Positions 12,801-25,492 of a stretch of DNA of 64,000 bases are shown piece by piece. Origin of the DNA: Hoplostethus atlanticus. Lineage: Eukaryota; Chordata; Actinopteri; Trachichthyiformes; Trachichthyidae. Position 1 is the first letter of the stretch; each line of letters begins with the position of its first letter. Both the position numbers and the translations under genes were made by a program. The stretch is taken from the NCBI GenBank assembly GCA_034670405.1, contig JAXDDX010000043.1, positions 2,542,001 to 2,606,000 of the forward strand. Reading direction: 5' to 3'. The notes under the pieces were generated by a model that saw nothing but the letters and a program-made list of their open reading frames with translations, searched no databases and was not told the origin of the DNA.

Positions 12801-15800
12801 GCTAGCGGCATCTGATTTGGCAGTAAAATGTGCTGGGTTGCTTTATAGCACAAAGGCAGATAGCTTTCTGGCACGAAACAGGACCTGTTTTATTTGTAAG
12901 TAATACACACCTTTATATTTTAACTGCATAGTTTCAACGTTACCTCGTCGAAACTTATTCTATGTTATCAAGGGCTGATGTCTTTCTTTTTGCTCTTCAA
13001 AACGCTACACATAGCAGCTTTAACTTGCTTGTACACGGACACCATAGCTCCTACATAGATATAGACATCTTTCCAAGCTGTCTCAATTCAAAGCCTTTTT
13101 ATAGCAATAGAGCACACAGCACTCACATGACTTTAGATTTTGAATCCAATAACCGTGTTGTTACATGTTATTGCAGGTGCAGACATAAGGGTGGTTGAGC
13201 GCTACAGTGTTGAAGACATTCTGCAGGAGTCCAGAGAAGTGATGCAGACCCATGGGGAGTGGGAGCTCATCGACATCAAATCATCTCCGTCTGTCCTGGT
13301 GTTAGATGTAGGAAGCTACTATGAGATGGCATACTTTGTAAGCACAGTTAAAGGGTTTCACTCCAAACTACTACTGTACATATACCCGCCACCCCCCTCC
13401 CCTTGTGTCACTCTGGGTGTTTCTTCATTTGCTTTACTGAAGAGCATAAATATGTTGGCAATTATTTTTCCATCAGCCTTTCACTCCATCCACCATCTGC
13501 CATTGCGACAATCTCTGAAAGCTTTAGCACTCGAAGAACAGCGCCTTCTTCCTGTTTTGTGCCGTAAAGCAATCCAGCAGATTTCCCGTGAAATCACTTA
13601 CTGTGATTTACTGATTTTAAACTGATGCACATAGCACCTTTAAGGGAAATGTCAGCTTTAGTAGAATAACAACCTAAGAGTCAACTCGGGTGGAATTCCT
13701 CTTTGAAAAACAAAACAAACAAAAAAATCTCCATTTGCATCTCAGTCCGGAGGCAACTAGACATACATCACACACACCTCAGTCTGACTAAAACTTCCCT
13801 GTACCTGTTTCTCTTCCCAAGATCATTCTGCGGCGTAGACCGACCCTCTATGTGGTGAACCTCCTGATCCCCAGCTGCTTCCTGATCACAGTGGACCTCT
13901 TCAGCTTCCTGTTGCCTCCCCAGAGTGTGGACCGATCCTCCTTCAAGATGACCCTCATCCTGGGCTACACCGTCTTCCTGCTCATCATGAACAACCTGCT
14001 GCCTGCCACTGGGGAGACGGCACCTCTTATCAGTGAGTCGGACATAATTTAACCTTTATTTATCCAGGAAAGATTCATGTAGCAACCCATACATTCAAAT
14101 TCAGAGTTACACACTGCTATGATCCTCTGCTGGCCACTGAGGAGCTCCACTGGTGTAGCTGAAGGTTAAGTGCTTTGATTGATGAAGGAAGGGATTGTTA
14201 TTTATTCATTTTCACCGTCCATATCATCTGCTACTAACTGAAAAATACAATCTAGCCATACATAAGTTACCTTACCTAGGTTAGGTAGTTAGTCTAGCTA
14301 ATCTTTCCAAGCTCAAACTAGCCATACTAGCCTATAGCTATCTAGGTAAGATAGTTAGCTGGCCTGCTGACCTTTCAAGATCACGAATGCCATGGTCATG
14401 AAAAAACAATATTTATTGCTGTTTATTATTTTTTATTTGCATTTTGAGTTCTTTCTTTGATATTCAAGTTTTCCAGTTAGCTAACTTTCGCTCTGAAGAA
14501 CTGTGGTTCTTTGGCTCCGCCCACTGAGGTTTAACTCTACCAATGAGATTATTTCTACCTCCAGAGCAGCTCTGACTCTGGCAGATTGGAGTTTTAGTTC
14601 TACAAACATTCCTCAGTGTGTCCCACCCATGATAAATAAAGGTTGAATGAAAAGTGCTTTCTTTTTATGTTTCAACCCTCTGCCTTCCTTTTTTCATTGT
14701 AGACATTTTCTTCTCGGTCAGTTTCGCTCTGATGGTGGCCAGCCTGCTTGAGACGGTATTTATCACCAACATCCAGTCCACTTCCAGCAACAACGCCGTG
14801 CCTCAATGGGTCAGCGTCTTGGTGCTCCAGTATCTGGCTCGCGTCGTTTGCCTGCCTCCCAAAAAAAAGGACAACCGAGTCACTGTTGCCCTCAGATCAT
14901 TTGTTAAAGGTAACTGTGGGTACATAATAATAATAATAATAATAATAATAATAGTAATAATAATAATAATAATGTGGCCACTAATGCTGCTAATACTTCT
15001 ACTACTATTGATACTGCCATTGCTACTACTACCACTACTGCTGCTGTTGCTACTACTACTACTACTACTACTACTATAACAATAATAATAATAATAATAA
15101 TAATACATTTGTGTACAACTTAACTAAGTTACAACTGCATTAATTATACTACCAAATGGCAACTTTGGCCACAGAGTTGATTCAATTTAACCCACTTTGT
15201 TGGTGTACCGTAACACAAGACTAAATATTAGGTTGTTTCATTTCCTGAAGAATTAATTTTCAAAAGTATTATCCTTTGTGCCAACTAAGGTCATAAGTTA
15301 GGTACTATCCTTTAAAATAAAACATATTTTAATTTTGTGCTATCAATGATTTTATTGATTTTTGTCGTCAGTTTAGAATGAAACTAAATTACAGTGCCAA
15401 AGCACATTAATTGTCATGATGAAGATGCCTTTTATCTATACTCTATATTGCCAATACTCAGCAACCGGCTATTCGAGAAAAGGTGTCATACCATCTATCA
15501 AGTTATAACATCACTCCACTCTTCCTGTTCAATACAGAGCCTAAGGTCCACATCTCAGTAACAGAGTTTCAGAGCATCTCTAGCAATCGGCCTCCCGTAA
15601 ATACCCCTCTGCCCCCTGTGGATCCTGTCCTGGAGGAGCTGAGGAAGCTGAGTCGGGACCTCATGGCTATTCACCTCCAGGTGGACAAACACTTCCTGGG
15701 GACCCAGCACTCTCAGGAATGGCATATGATTGCGAAAGTCATCGACCGCCTGCTGTTCAGCTTCTACATCTTCTTCATTTCCATCAGCTTCATCACCATC

Positions 15801-15839
15801 ATCTGTATCTGGGCCTGGAATGAGTCGCACATGGTGTGA
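9820..15839 (+). CDS. 5-HT3-type Cys-loop channel subunit, copy C
   Basis: Complete subunit of a pentameric ligand-gated channel, 468 residues. Exons: 9820-9871, 10136-10296, 10422-10466, 10931-11028, 12365-12534, 13177-13337, 13822-14032, 14703-14909, 15538-15839; total 1407 nt, phases consistent. It opens with a hydrophobic signal peptide ([18 protein letters not shown]). The ligand domain has the loop D Trp (TFIWQ), WVPD in loop A and a Cys-loop Cys151-Cys165 ([15 protein letters not shown]). M1-M2 lie near residues 236-285, M3 near 300-320 and M4 near 440-463. Exon 4 is 9 bases shorter than in copy B and lacks the loop A Asn-Glu. M2 has Asn at 20' (LIMNNLL). Bases 13837-13983 are identical to copy B 6333-6479. 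The ligand is not shown. Confidence 0.94.
14925..15107. repeat. Compound trinucleotide microsatellite
   Basis: (AAT)n, then a CTG/ACT-rich stretch, then (ACT)n and (AAT)n. It begins about 15 bases after the splice donor of copy C exon 8 (14910). Long reading frames here on both strands are products of the triplet repeat. Confidence 0.95.
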
Positions 15840-17335
15840 CATGGCTGGACTACAACATGTAAATAGAGTATGAAATGGGTCTGACGACTTTCAGTTTACA
15901 GCGGCATACTTTCACTGCTGTGTGGACTATTATTATTGCACTAACCAGTGCCTGAGAAGAGTATTGCTGTGCACAGGGCCTCCACAACCTATGGTATCTG
16001 TATCTAACCTGGTTGAGATCAAGGATCTCCTCTACAAAGACAGCAGCATCACATACAGTAACTGGCACATGGCAAGAATGGAATGAACTACATCCTAGAT
16101 GGCTTATTCATACTGTGTAGCTCAATGGACAGAGGACAACTTTGTTAGGGGTCCCATTCCTACCCATACTAAAAATGTTTGCATGTAAATGTAAAAATGT
16201 GTCCTACTTATATCATGTTTTTGGAAATGACAGCATGGCATGTAAACTTAAAAGTAAAAGTTGACAAACTGAGCTAAAATCTGGTGCGTGGTACTGCCAC
16301 ATAAAGCCAAAGTGCAGTAACTGTGCGAGTTGATAAAGCTGCATTTTTTTAATGTAAAATTACAAGTGCATTATCAATCTAGTTCATGACGTGGGGCAGA
16401 GAAAGAAAACTGGCCCCTCCCGCTTCACTGAGCAGCTGTACATTCGCTCCCCACAGTGTTGGAGTCAGTAGGTACACCGGCGGGAAAGTTTTCTCCAAGC
16501 ACAGGAAGTGACGAATCAATACTTACACAGCTCAGAAACAGCAGTGAGCGAGCTAGCACCTCGGCTTTCGCTAAAGCTAAGGGTAGTGAAGTCCTCAAAA
16601 ATACAAACAGTTACCTCTTGCTGCCACTTGGGGCGCCAACAACTAAATTACAGAAAGTTACATAGTGCAGGTTTGAACTGATGAAAATAACAATAATAAT
16701 AAAGTTTATCTCCTGTCTTGACAAACATATTCCTGATACCGAAGTGGACTCTCATTCAGTAGCATTTATGTTTGTAATTTATGTTGTGATGAAATGTAAA
16801 CCCTAGTCTTAAAACACTGCTGTCTGAACATAATTGCTTTTAATCTTAGACCTAACTGTTGGTTGTTGAATTACAGTTTTTTTTTAACATGGCAAAAACA
16901 AATATAAGCACTTAACGAGACTGGACAGGACCATGGAGACGAGAACAGATTATAACTCCCATGTGTAGACGTGTTCAAAAACACAATGGGTGAGTGGTTA
17001 CTGGAGGTGTTGAATAACAACTCCTGTGTTGGGGAGAGGGTGTGTATCTATATGTCTGGAAGCATGTGCTGTGTATGTCAGTGTGTGTGTGCATCTGTGT
17101 GTGTGTGTGTGTGTGTGTGTTCTTGTATCTCTTGTATCTCTGTACTCTATACTGAGTTCCAAATGTCCTCAAGGATAGAAAGATGAGGAAAATCCTCCAA
17201 AGTGAGGACATTTTTCTGGTTCTCACTTCCTTAAGGAGCTAGTTTAGGGATAGGACAGCTAGGATTAGAATTAGGATTAAGTTTAGGTTAGAGAATGAAT
17301 GTAGTCAATGAAGATCCTCACAACTATAGTAAGGC

Positions 17336-17378
<43 letters not shown>

Positions 17379-17617
17379 ACGTTTGAGATAAAGCGAATAG
17401 TCAGTTTTACAATATTGTGGTCTGATAGTTATATTGAAAATCACATTACATCTTGCATTAAAATATAACACAAATATAAAATATAGCAATTTCACCTTCA
17501 ACTTCATGGTTCTCATAAGACAGTCATATATACGTATTTCTGTTCATCTGTGTGCATGTGTGCGTGTGTGTGTGAGCTTCTGAATGTGTGTGTGCAGTCA
17601 GACATATGTGTGAGCTT

Positions 17618-17657
<40 letters not shown>

Positions 17658-17716
17658 ACATTGCTAGTAGCTGTCTTTGCTGGCTGTGATCAGAAGCATC
17701 CATCCGACCAGCCGGC
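15840..17716. other. Intergenic, copy C to copy D, with (GT)n arrays
   Basis: Copy C 3' flank with AATAAA at 16698-16703. Bases 16261-16670 look like a degenerate interspersed repeat and end with TTACATAGTGCAGG. Three GT-rich microsatellites follow near 17086-17120, 17338-17374 and 17618-17656, the last about 60 bases before the copy D start codon. Confidence 0.6.
16698..16703 (+). terminator. Polyadenylation signal AATAAA, copy C
   Basis: Hexamer about 860 bases after the copy C stop, in a CAATAATAATAAAG context. Plausible but not unique. Confidence 0.4.
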
Positions 17717-20700
17717 ATGAATCCTTCACAGCAGAACATCAGCCTCATCGCAGGTTTACTCTTAATGACAGGTAATGACGACTGCTGTGTGTTCAGTCTG
17801 CAGTGGTTATGTTCCTATGTGTCGCATGCCTGGTTCATTTAATTACTGCTTTATTTGTAATGTATAGACTGTATAGATGTTTTAATGTTTTTGCCACTGT
17901 TAGTTAGTTTGTCTTAAAGGTTTGTCCTAAGAATGGATTTTCATGAAGTCTGGTGGGCGGTAGGGCTTGGGTCAAGGAACAATTCAGGGGCTTGGAGCCA
18001 GAAGAGCATATCTGGCATTCTGGGCAAAAGTGAGATCTATATATCAAATAAAAGCTCTTGAGGAGATCTATTTAGCAGTGTAAGTATCTCTTTTATTTGT
18101 GTATTTATGTGATGGCATGATCATTATCAAAAGATATTTGGGTCCACTTTTTGTTTTGGTTTTCCTGTAAAGTTTGCCAAACCCTTCGATTTTGGTGGTG
18201 ATCCGGATCTGGGGTTTCCACCATGAGATGATTATTGTTTTTTAGCCAGAGATAGAGACTTGGTTCCAAATCCTAAAGTCATGTTTTCAGAAAAAAATAA
18301 AAATAATAATAATAATAATTAAGTGAGAGGAATGTCTTTGGGTGTAACGTTGCAGAATACATTGTATTGTTAATAGTATTATTGTAGTTAAGTAACTTAT
18401 CCAATAGGTTTCAGGTTTAAATGTGGCTAGATGAGGTCTGATATTAAGGCTTTATATACTCTCGTCCTGCTTAGATTCAGGAAATAATTGCCGTTTAGCT
18501 TCAAATAATTGTTAATTTCAACATGGCATTGAAGAATGAATGAAGGTGTGATGAAGGAAGGATAATGAAGATGTAATCATTATATTGAGCGAGGAGTTAC
18601 ATTATTATGTTTCTCTTCTTGGCAAAAACACGTCTAGTTAACACGAATATATGAACGTAGCCTCATCAGTTGCTTGAGGAGGACAGAAGAAAAACTCCCA
18701 GTCAACTGATCTTTGATGTGATCTGAGTAGCATGCCAGGCTATGTTTGATTAACAGATGAACAGAGTCCCAATGGCCTAGCATACCATCCAATAGTGTCT
18801 GCTCCAAGCTATAGCATCTTAATAGTGTGACAAGTAATGAACTAGGGTAATAGGGTTTGCAGTTGACATGATGTAACATTTCTTTCAAGTTCCCAAGTTG
18901 TTAGACTTCCTCTTCCATGCAGCCAGATATTTTGTGGTACCAAATGCTTACCAGTGTTGGGGAAAGTTACCTTTAAAAGTAATTAGTTACTTTACTCCAT
19001 TATTTACCTTAAAAGTAACTAGTTACCAAGTTTAATTAAAACTTTGCTATGTCTCTTTATTAAAAGTAACTCAGAGTACATTTGTGTTACCTACTTTAAA
19101 GACTATTGATCTGATTTTAAAGCCGATTGTGTTTCTTCAATTAGCAGCATGTCTGCATGAGATACCACAAGATTTTCACTTTTTTAAAACATTTTTTGAA
19201 ACACTATGAAATAAAATGAAAGTATCAACATTTTGGGAAAACTAACCTGTCAAGTTACTAGTTACCACAAAAAGTAATCTGAGTACTCTAACACGTTACA
19301 AAGCATTACCGCCAACACTGATCCATACTTTACAATTAAGCAATGTTTTATCATCTATGTTGCATTACTGAATTATTTATTGTAACACCACTGTTTTTAC
19401 GTTTTGCCGTTTAGCTTCATAATTATTAAATTTCTTGCTATATATGATTATACATTTGATAGCTTATAAGAGCTACCTGGTAGTTAATGCTTGTCATTAA
19501 TGAAGCTCTGAAAAAAAATGTGTTTCCAGTCTGTCCCTGTCACAGCGGGCTGTCCTGTCAAGAAGGCCACAGCGGCCCAACATATGAGTCCATGCAGGCT
19601 GTGTTTGACCTGAAGCCCTTCAGGCCAGCGGTGAACCTCAGTAATCCCACCGTGACCAACATCTCCTTCACCCTCTACGCTGTGCTGGGGGTGGTGAGTT
19701 TGACAATTTAGGCTCGTATTCAGAGTTGAGATGGGCTACAGCTTCTGTACAAGATATCATTATTCTAAACATTAGCTGGTATAAATGCTATTGCCAATTA
19801 TAGGATAAGATTCAATTTAATGATTCCTGTGGGGATGAAATTTGAATGATTCCCATCACAGAAGCAAAAAAATAGTCATATACATATACAAGAAAATGTT
19901 AAAGATTAGATAGATTAGACAGTGTCTTCATCATGCTAATACAGGGTTCTTATTGGTTTAAAATAATTACCAATATCAGTTATATAAACAAATATATAAC
20001 AACTAAGATAGAAAAAGAGAGATATGAAAAGATGAATGTGTTGTGGCTGTAAGGCAAGGTAAGTTTATTTATATAGCACATTTCATACACAAGGCCATTC
20101 AAAGTGCTTTACATAGAGCATAAAATACATTATAAAAGAAATACAGAAGGAGATAAAAAGAGAATAAAAGAGGATATAAAAGAGGACATAAAAGTTGGCA
20201 TACTTTATAAACATATTGTTTTTAAAGATTCATTAGATTCATGAAGTAACATTAAAAGTAAAAGTGGATAGTGTGATAAGATTTGTTTCCAAATGTGAGT
20301 TACTGTGTCTCCAAAACACCAGTTGAAGAAGAGTCAGCTCAGTTAACAAACAAACCGTTAGCTAGCTAACAATTAGCTAAATTAAATTAGTTAAATTAGC
20401 TAAATTACCCTGCTGGCTAATTTAACAAAGCAACCGATGTCAATGCACAACTACTATTGCTAGCTTCTAGCTATGTAACGTTAGCTATCAGGCACATTGG
20501 ATGTGTTAACAAGATTACAAGTACTGAGACAACGAAATGCAGTTTGGCATCTAACCTAAGGTGACCAGAATTCTGAAATGAAAACCGGGGACATTTCCAG
20601 TTCGGCGGTCAATATATCATTAAAATATGCAATGTTATTATCTATGAAATAAAAAAGGGGGACAATTCCGGTTTCATGTATTTTGACCACTGTTGTACTG

Positions 20701-21750
20701 TAATAAACTATGGTGCAGGCCGACTGATAAAATTGGGTACTAACTTTTACAAAGTAACTTTGTAAACCATGTCAGAAAATCATAGTTTACAGTACCATGG
20801 TGAGTGAAGCTATGGAAACTATGGAACACACAATAAAGAAAATGGTCCAACTACAATGGTTCAATACAGTGTATTTAATTAAGTATACGTACAAGACAGA
20901 GAAGACAGACAAGCAACACTACCAGACTGACACACTGTAACAGACACACTATGACAGACAACACTAACAAGCACTATATTACAGCAACACTACAGACAAG
21001 ACAGAACTATCCAATCTGAACAGCCATTCAGTGGTCCTGGTAGTCTGGGTGGAATAAGAGCAGAAGAGAGCAAATGAGCAAATTTTTAAAAAACAGAGAC
21101 AATAGTATGTGAAATACTAAACATAATAAAGAAATAAGATGATGATGCGATTGGTGACTTCATAATATACTTATACTGACCTAATCTGTATATTTCCTTC
21201 TCTTTACCTTTTCACCGTCACTCTCTTTACTCCCTTAATTTTTCCTTGTCACTCTCTTCTCCTTCCTCTCCAATCTTTAATAATAAATAGTACACTATCA
21301 GATAAAATACTTTGCTTAACAGATTCCCATTGCTTGCCTCATTTTTGTATTTTATCTCAAAACATTGTTTGGAATAATAAATTGGCAGGCTCTGTAATCA
21401 TATCTTTACCTTTCCTCCTCTATCTCCTTCACTCTTCTTATCCAGTCTTCCTCCTCTCCCTCCTCTCCACTCTCTAACAGAAAACATTACGCTAATGTTA
21501 TCCATGAAAAGTTTTTTATAAACTTGAATGAATAAACTTCAATCAATGAACACAACACATGAAGTAAAATGCATGAACTAGAGTTTTCATACTCAAAATA
21601 ACTTGTTGCAGCCTGAAACAGTGTGATGTTTGTGTATGTGATCAAAGGGCTTTTTTACTACTATTTTTTTGCGGTATTTTTTATTTCTACACAAAGTAAA
21701 ACACAATGTTAATTATGTGGTGTGCGTGTGCGTGAGTGAGTGAGTGAGTG

Positions 21751-21783
<33 letters not shown>

Positions 21784-24700
21784 CACACACAATGCAAGAT
21801 TCAGCCTGTTAATTATTTGCAGCCTAGATCGTTACTCTGGTTTTATTTTTTTTTTTTAAATGAACTGACGGTGTGAACCTGGGTGATTTATGCAAACAGC
21901 CCGTGTTGGCGATCAAACATGGAAATATGCATTCAGCCTCGCGACTGTATTATTGTCAAAAGCACCGCGTCCGGTACGAGCCAAGTTCTCCAAGTAACTC
22001 GGCTGACTTTAGATATTTTACAAACCGAGGTAGGAGCGAGCCGATGGAAGAAAACCTAACCGGTGTAGAAGCAGTGAGAGTCGCGAGCTGTTAATCCCTG
22101 TGGACAGAGTGGCTGTGACGATGGACAGATTGTGTTGCGTGGCGCGGCAGCAGCAGTGAACTATGTATAGGCTCTGTGTGGTAGAGCAGCTCCGTGTGTG
22201 GCTGCCTGTCGCGGAACGATGTGGACACAGCTACCCAATGAGGATTTTCCTTCATCACGAGTACAGATATTGACAAATTTTACTCGGATGATACTCGTGC
22301 TCGTAAAAAGTACATTATCCGTACCGGATACTCGTTTCATCCGAGTATTCGGCTCAACCCTATTATCTAGCTATATAATACATTATAACATCACTAGCTA
22401 GTATGTCAAACGATTGTAATTTACCTGGTTTGAAACGACGTTTGGGGATAGTTAGTAGAAGAAGAAGAGTGATATATATATAGCTCTAGCGAGCAGCCCC
22501 CTCTGTTGGCCAAAACAAGCACAACGCGATTGAGACGTCAACCGGTAGGCTCTGCTGCCCGGTCTTTCTTGCCACGTAAAATATTATTTCACTTTGCGGT
22601 CTGTTTTTAACGCACAGTTAAAAACGGGGACATTTCCGGGGACAGCTCCAGCCGGGGACAGGCCACCAAAAACGGGGACTGTCCCCGGAAAACGGGGACG
22701 TCTGGTCACCCTAATCTAACCAGAAGTGCAAATAGCAGTAAAGTGCAGAGTATCTACATATGTGTAGTGGTAATATAAATATTAAATATTAAATAAACAG
22801 TAAGGGATAGATATGAATATGCTAATATATATACAGTATGGACAGTGAAATGTAGATATAGATATGTACAGTATAAATAATATGGCAGTATTAACAGTAT
22901 GAACAGAGTGAGATGAATACGCTAAATATATACAGTAAAAGAATTATAGTAAAAAACAGGGTAAAACAGTAAAACGGGGGTGACAGCTGAGGGGAAGAAG
23001 CTGTTCTGGAGCCTGCTGGTCCTGGAACGGAGGGACCTGTAGCACCTCCCAGAGGGGAGGTGGGCAAACAGTCTGTGGCTGGGGTGAGAGGAGTCCTTGA
23101 CGATGCTGCGCGCCCTTCGCAGACACTGCTTGTGCTGGACTGACTCGATGGAGGGGAGTGAGGTACCGGTGATGCGTTGGGCGGTTTTCACCACCCTCTG
23201 CACTGCTTTCCGCTCTGAAACAGAGCAGTTGCCATACCAGACTGTGATGCAGTTGGTAAGGAGTTGGTAAAGTTCACCAGAATCTGAGGAGACAGGTGGA
23301 CTTTCTTCAGTCTCCTCAGGAAGAAGAGACGCTGGTGAGCCTTCTTGACCAGGGTCGAGGTGTTGAGGGTCCAAGAGAGGTCCTCGGAGATGTGGACGCC
23401 CAGAAACTTAAAGCTGGCAACACACTCAACCTCCATCCCGTTGATGCAGATGGGGGTGTGTGTGCCGGCTTTGGACTTCCTGAAGTCCATAATGAGCTCC
23501 TTGGTCTTCTTGGTGTTGAGGGCCAGGTTGTTGTCAGCGCACCACGCCGCCAGGTGCTGGACCTCCTCCCTGTAGGCCGACTCATCGTTGTTGTTGTTGA
23601 TGAGGCCAACCACCGTTGTGTCATCTGCAAACTTGATGATGGTGTTGGAACCATGTACAGGTGTGCAGTCGTAGGTGAAGAGGGAGTAGAGGAGAGGACT
23701 CAGCACACAGCCCTGTGGGACGCCGGTCTTCAGGGTGAGGGTTGAGGAGGTGTGGTTGTCTAGCAAGTGTGGCAACCAACAACCAAGACTTGGTTGTAGA
23801 CAACCAAGGTGTGGTTGTCTAGACAATGTTAGATAGCTAAAAGGTAAATGTGTTTAGTTAACGCTATGGTTAGCATGATCTAAACACGTCAATCAGATAT
23901 AGACAGATTTACAGGTCAACAGATGTTTGCACTGATGGCTATTTACATTATTCTTCACGTGTTGTCTGTCCATTGTTTATTCCAGAATGAGAAGACCCAG
24001 ATACTCACGAGCTTCCTGTGGCTGAGACTGGTAAGGCATACACTCTCTACCATCCATCTAATACAATATAATGTAATGTAATGTAATGTAATGTAATGTA
24101 ATATAATAATATATGTGAAGTGTAAAGCATGGCGTGTTATTCCACTGCAGTTTTGGCATCATGAGTTCCTGGTTTGGGACCCTGACGAGTGCAACGGCGT
24201 CACCAGGATTTCTCTCCCGGTGAAGGAGCTCTGGTCTCCAGACATCATCATCTATGAGTTGTGAGTTCCCCAGTTGGAACAAGTTGATCTTCCGTTTTGC
24301 TGGATACGGATCACAATATTGAATTGTAAAAACATCCTGAGAATATGTCATGTCAGTTCTCTGGTGCATACTTCTGATATTTACAGCTATTTATGGATGG
24401 TTTATTATGTAATAATGTGTTTACTGCTTAGCCTAAAACTGGGCAATACACAGCCAAAAAGATCCTGGGCGATATGAGAACTAAATTATACAATATTTAT
24501 TTATATATTGTCATCTACAATAGTCATTTTACTTCTCTTATCAGTGATGGAGTGGTAAATATGGTAGGAAGTAGATTTATTTTATTAAGAGTGACGTACA
24601 ACAAGTGCAAAATTAGTTTAAGTTAGTTAGTTTAAGTAGTATAAGTTTAATTTCCTACATCACCAACATTACAAGCAACCAATAGCAAAATTTGCAACAG

Positions 24701-25460
24701 TTCTACTGCTGTTAGTTTTCATTCTTTCCATTCTTTCAACTCAGCGTGGATGACGATGTTTCCCAGGCGTGTCCCTACGTCCATGTCAACCACACGGGTC
24801 ACATCCGCTGGGACAGGATGCTGCGGCTGGTCTCGGCCTGCAACCTGGAGATCTTCAGTTTTCCTTTTGACGTGCAGAACTGCTCATTCACCTTTGGCTC
24901 CTACATGCACACCAGTAACCAACACTCATGAACACATACACAATCATACAATTCTAAAGTCACCCGCTGGTAAGCAACATGTGGACAAGTTTGGAATGGA
25001 AACTTAGGAGTTCCTCTGACTAAAGGTTGTTGGTTAAGGACCTTTAAAGGAATACACCAAATTTGGCTGATACTGGCCTGTTGGTCAATTTACAACAACA
25101 TCATCCACGTGTCCCCGGTAGATTATTTGCTTATTATTAGCAAATAATATATAATATATAATAATAAATCAGCTTTAGAGCTGCTACAAGTTCTTCTCAC
25201 TTTTGAGATAATGCTAGTCGCCTACTATCACTCAACATAGTGTATGCTAAAGAGTTGGCATACTATTTGTATAGCACTTATATATAAATTGCTTCACATA
25301 AAAACAGGAGAAATAGTGGGAGAAATATACAACAAATTAATTAAAAATAAATAAAACAGGAGAACAAAGAAATAAAAAGAATAAATGGCAAATCATTACA
25401 TAAAAAACAGTAGGTTTAGGTAGCATAGACTGAGGTATCAAGCTGTTTTAGTTAGATTTG

Positions 25461-25492
<32 letters not shown>

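Noticed and set aside
14803..15108. Poly-Tyr/Ser and poly-Leu/Ile reading frames on both strands
   Set aside because: Trinucleotide microsatellite after the copy C exon 8 donor.
23296..23745. + strand frame of 149 codons in the LINE
   Set aside because: Antisense to the reverse transcriptase, which has clear motifs on the - strand.
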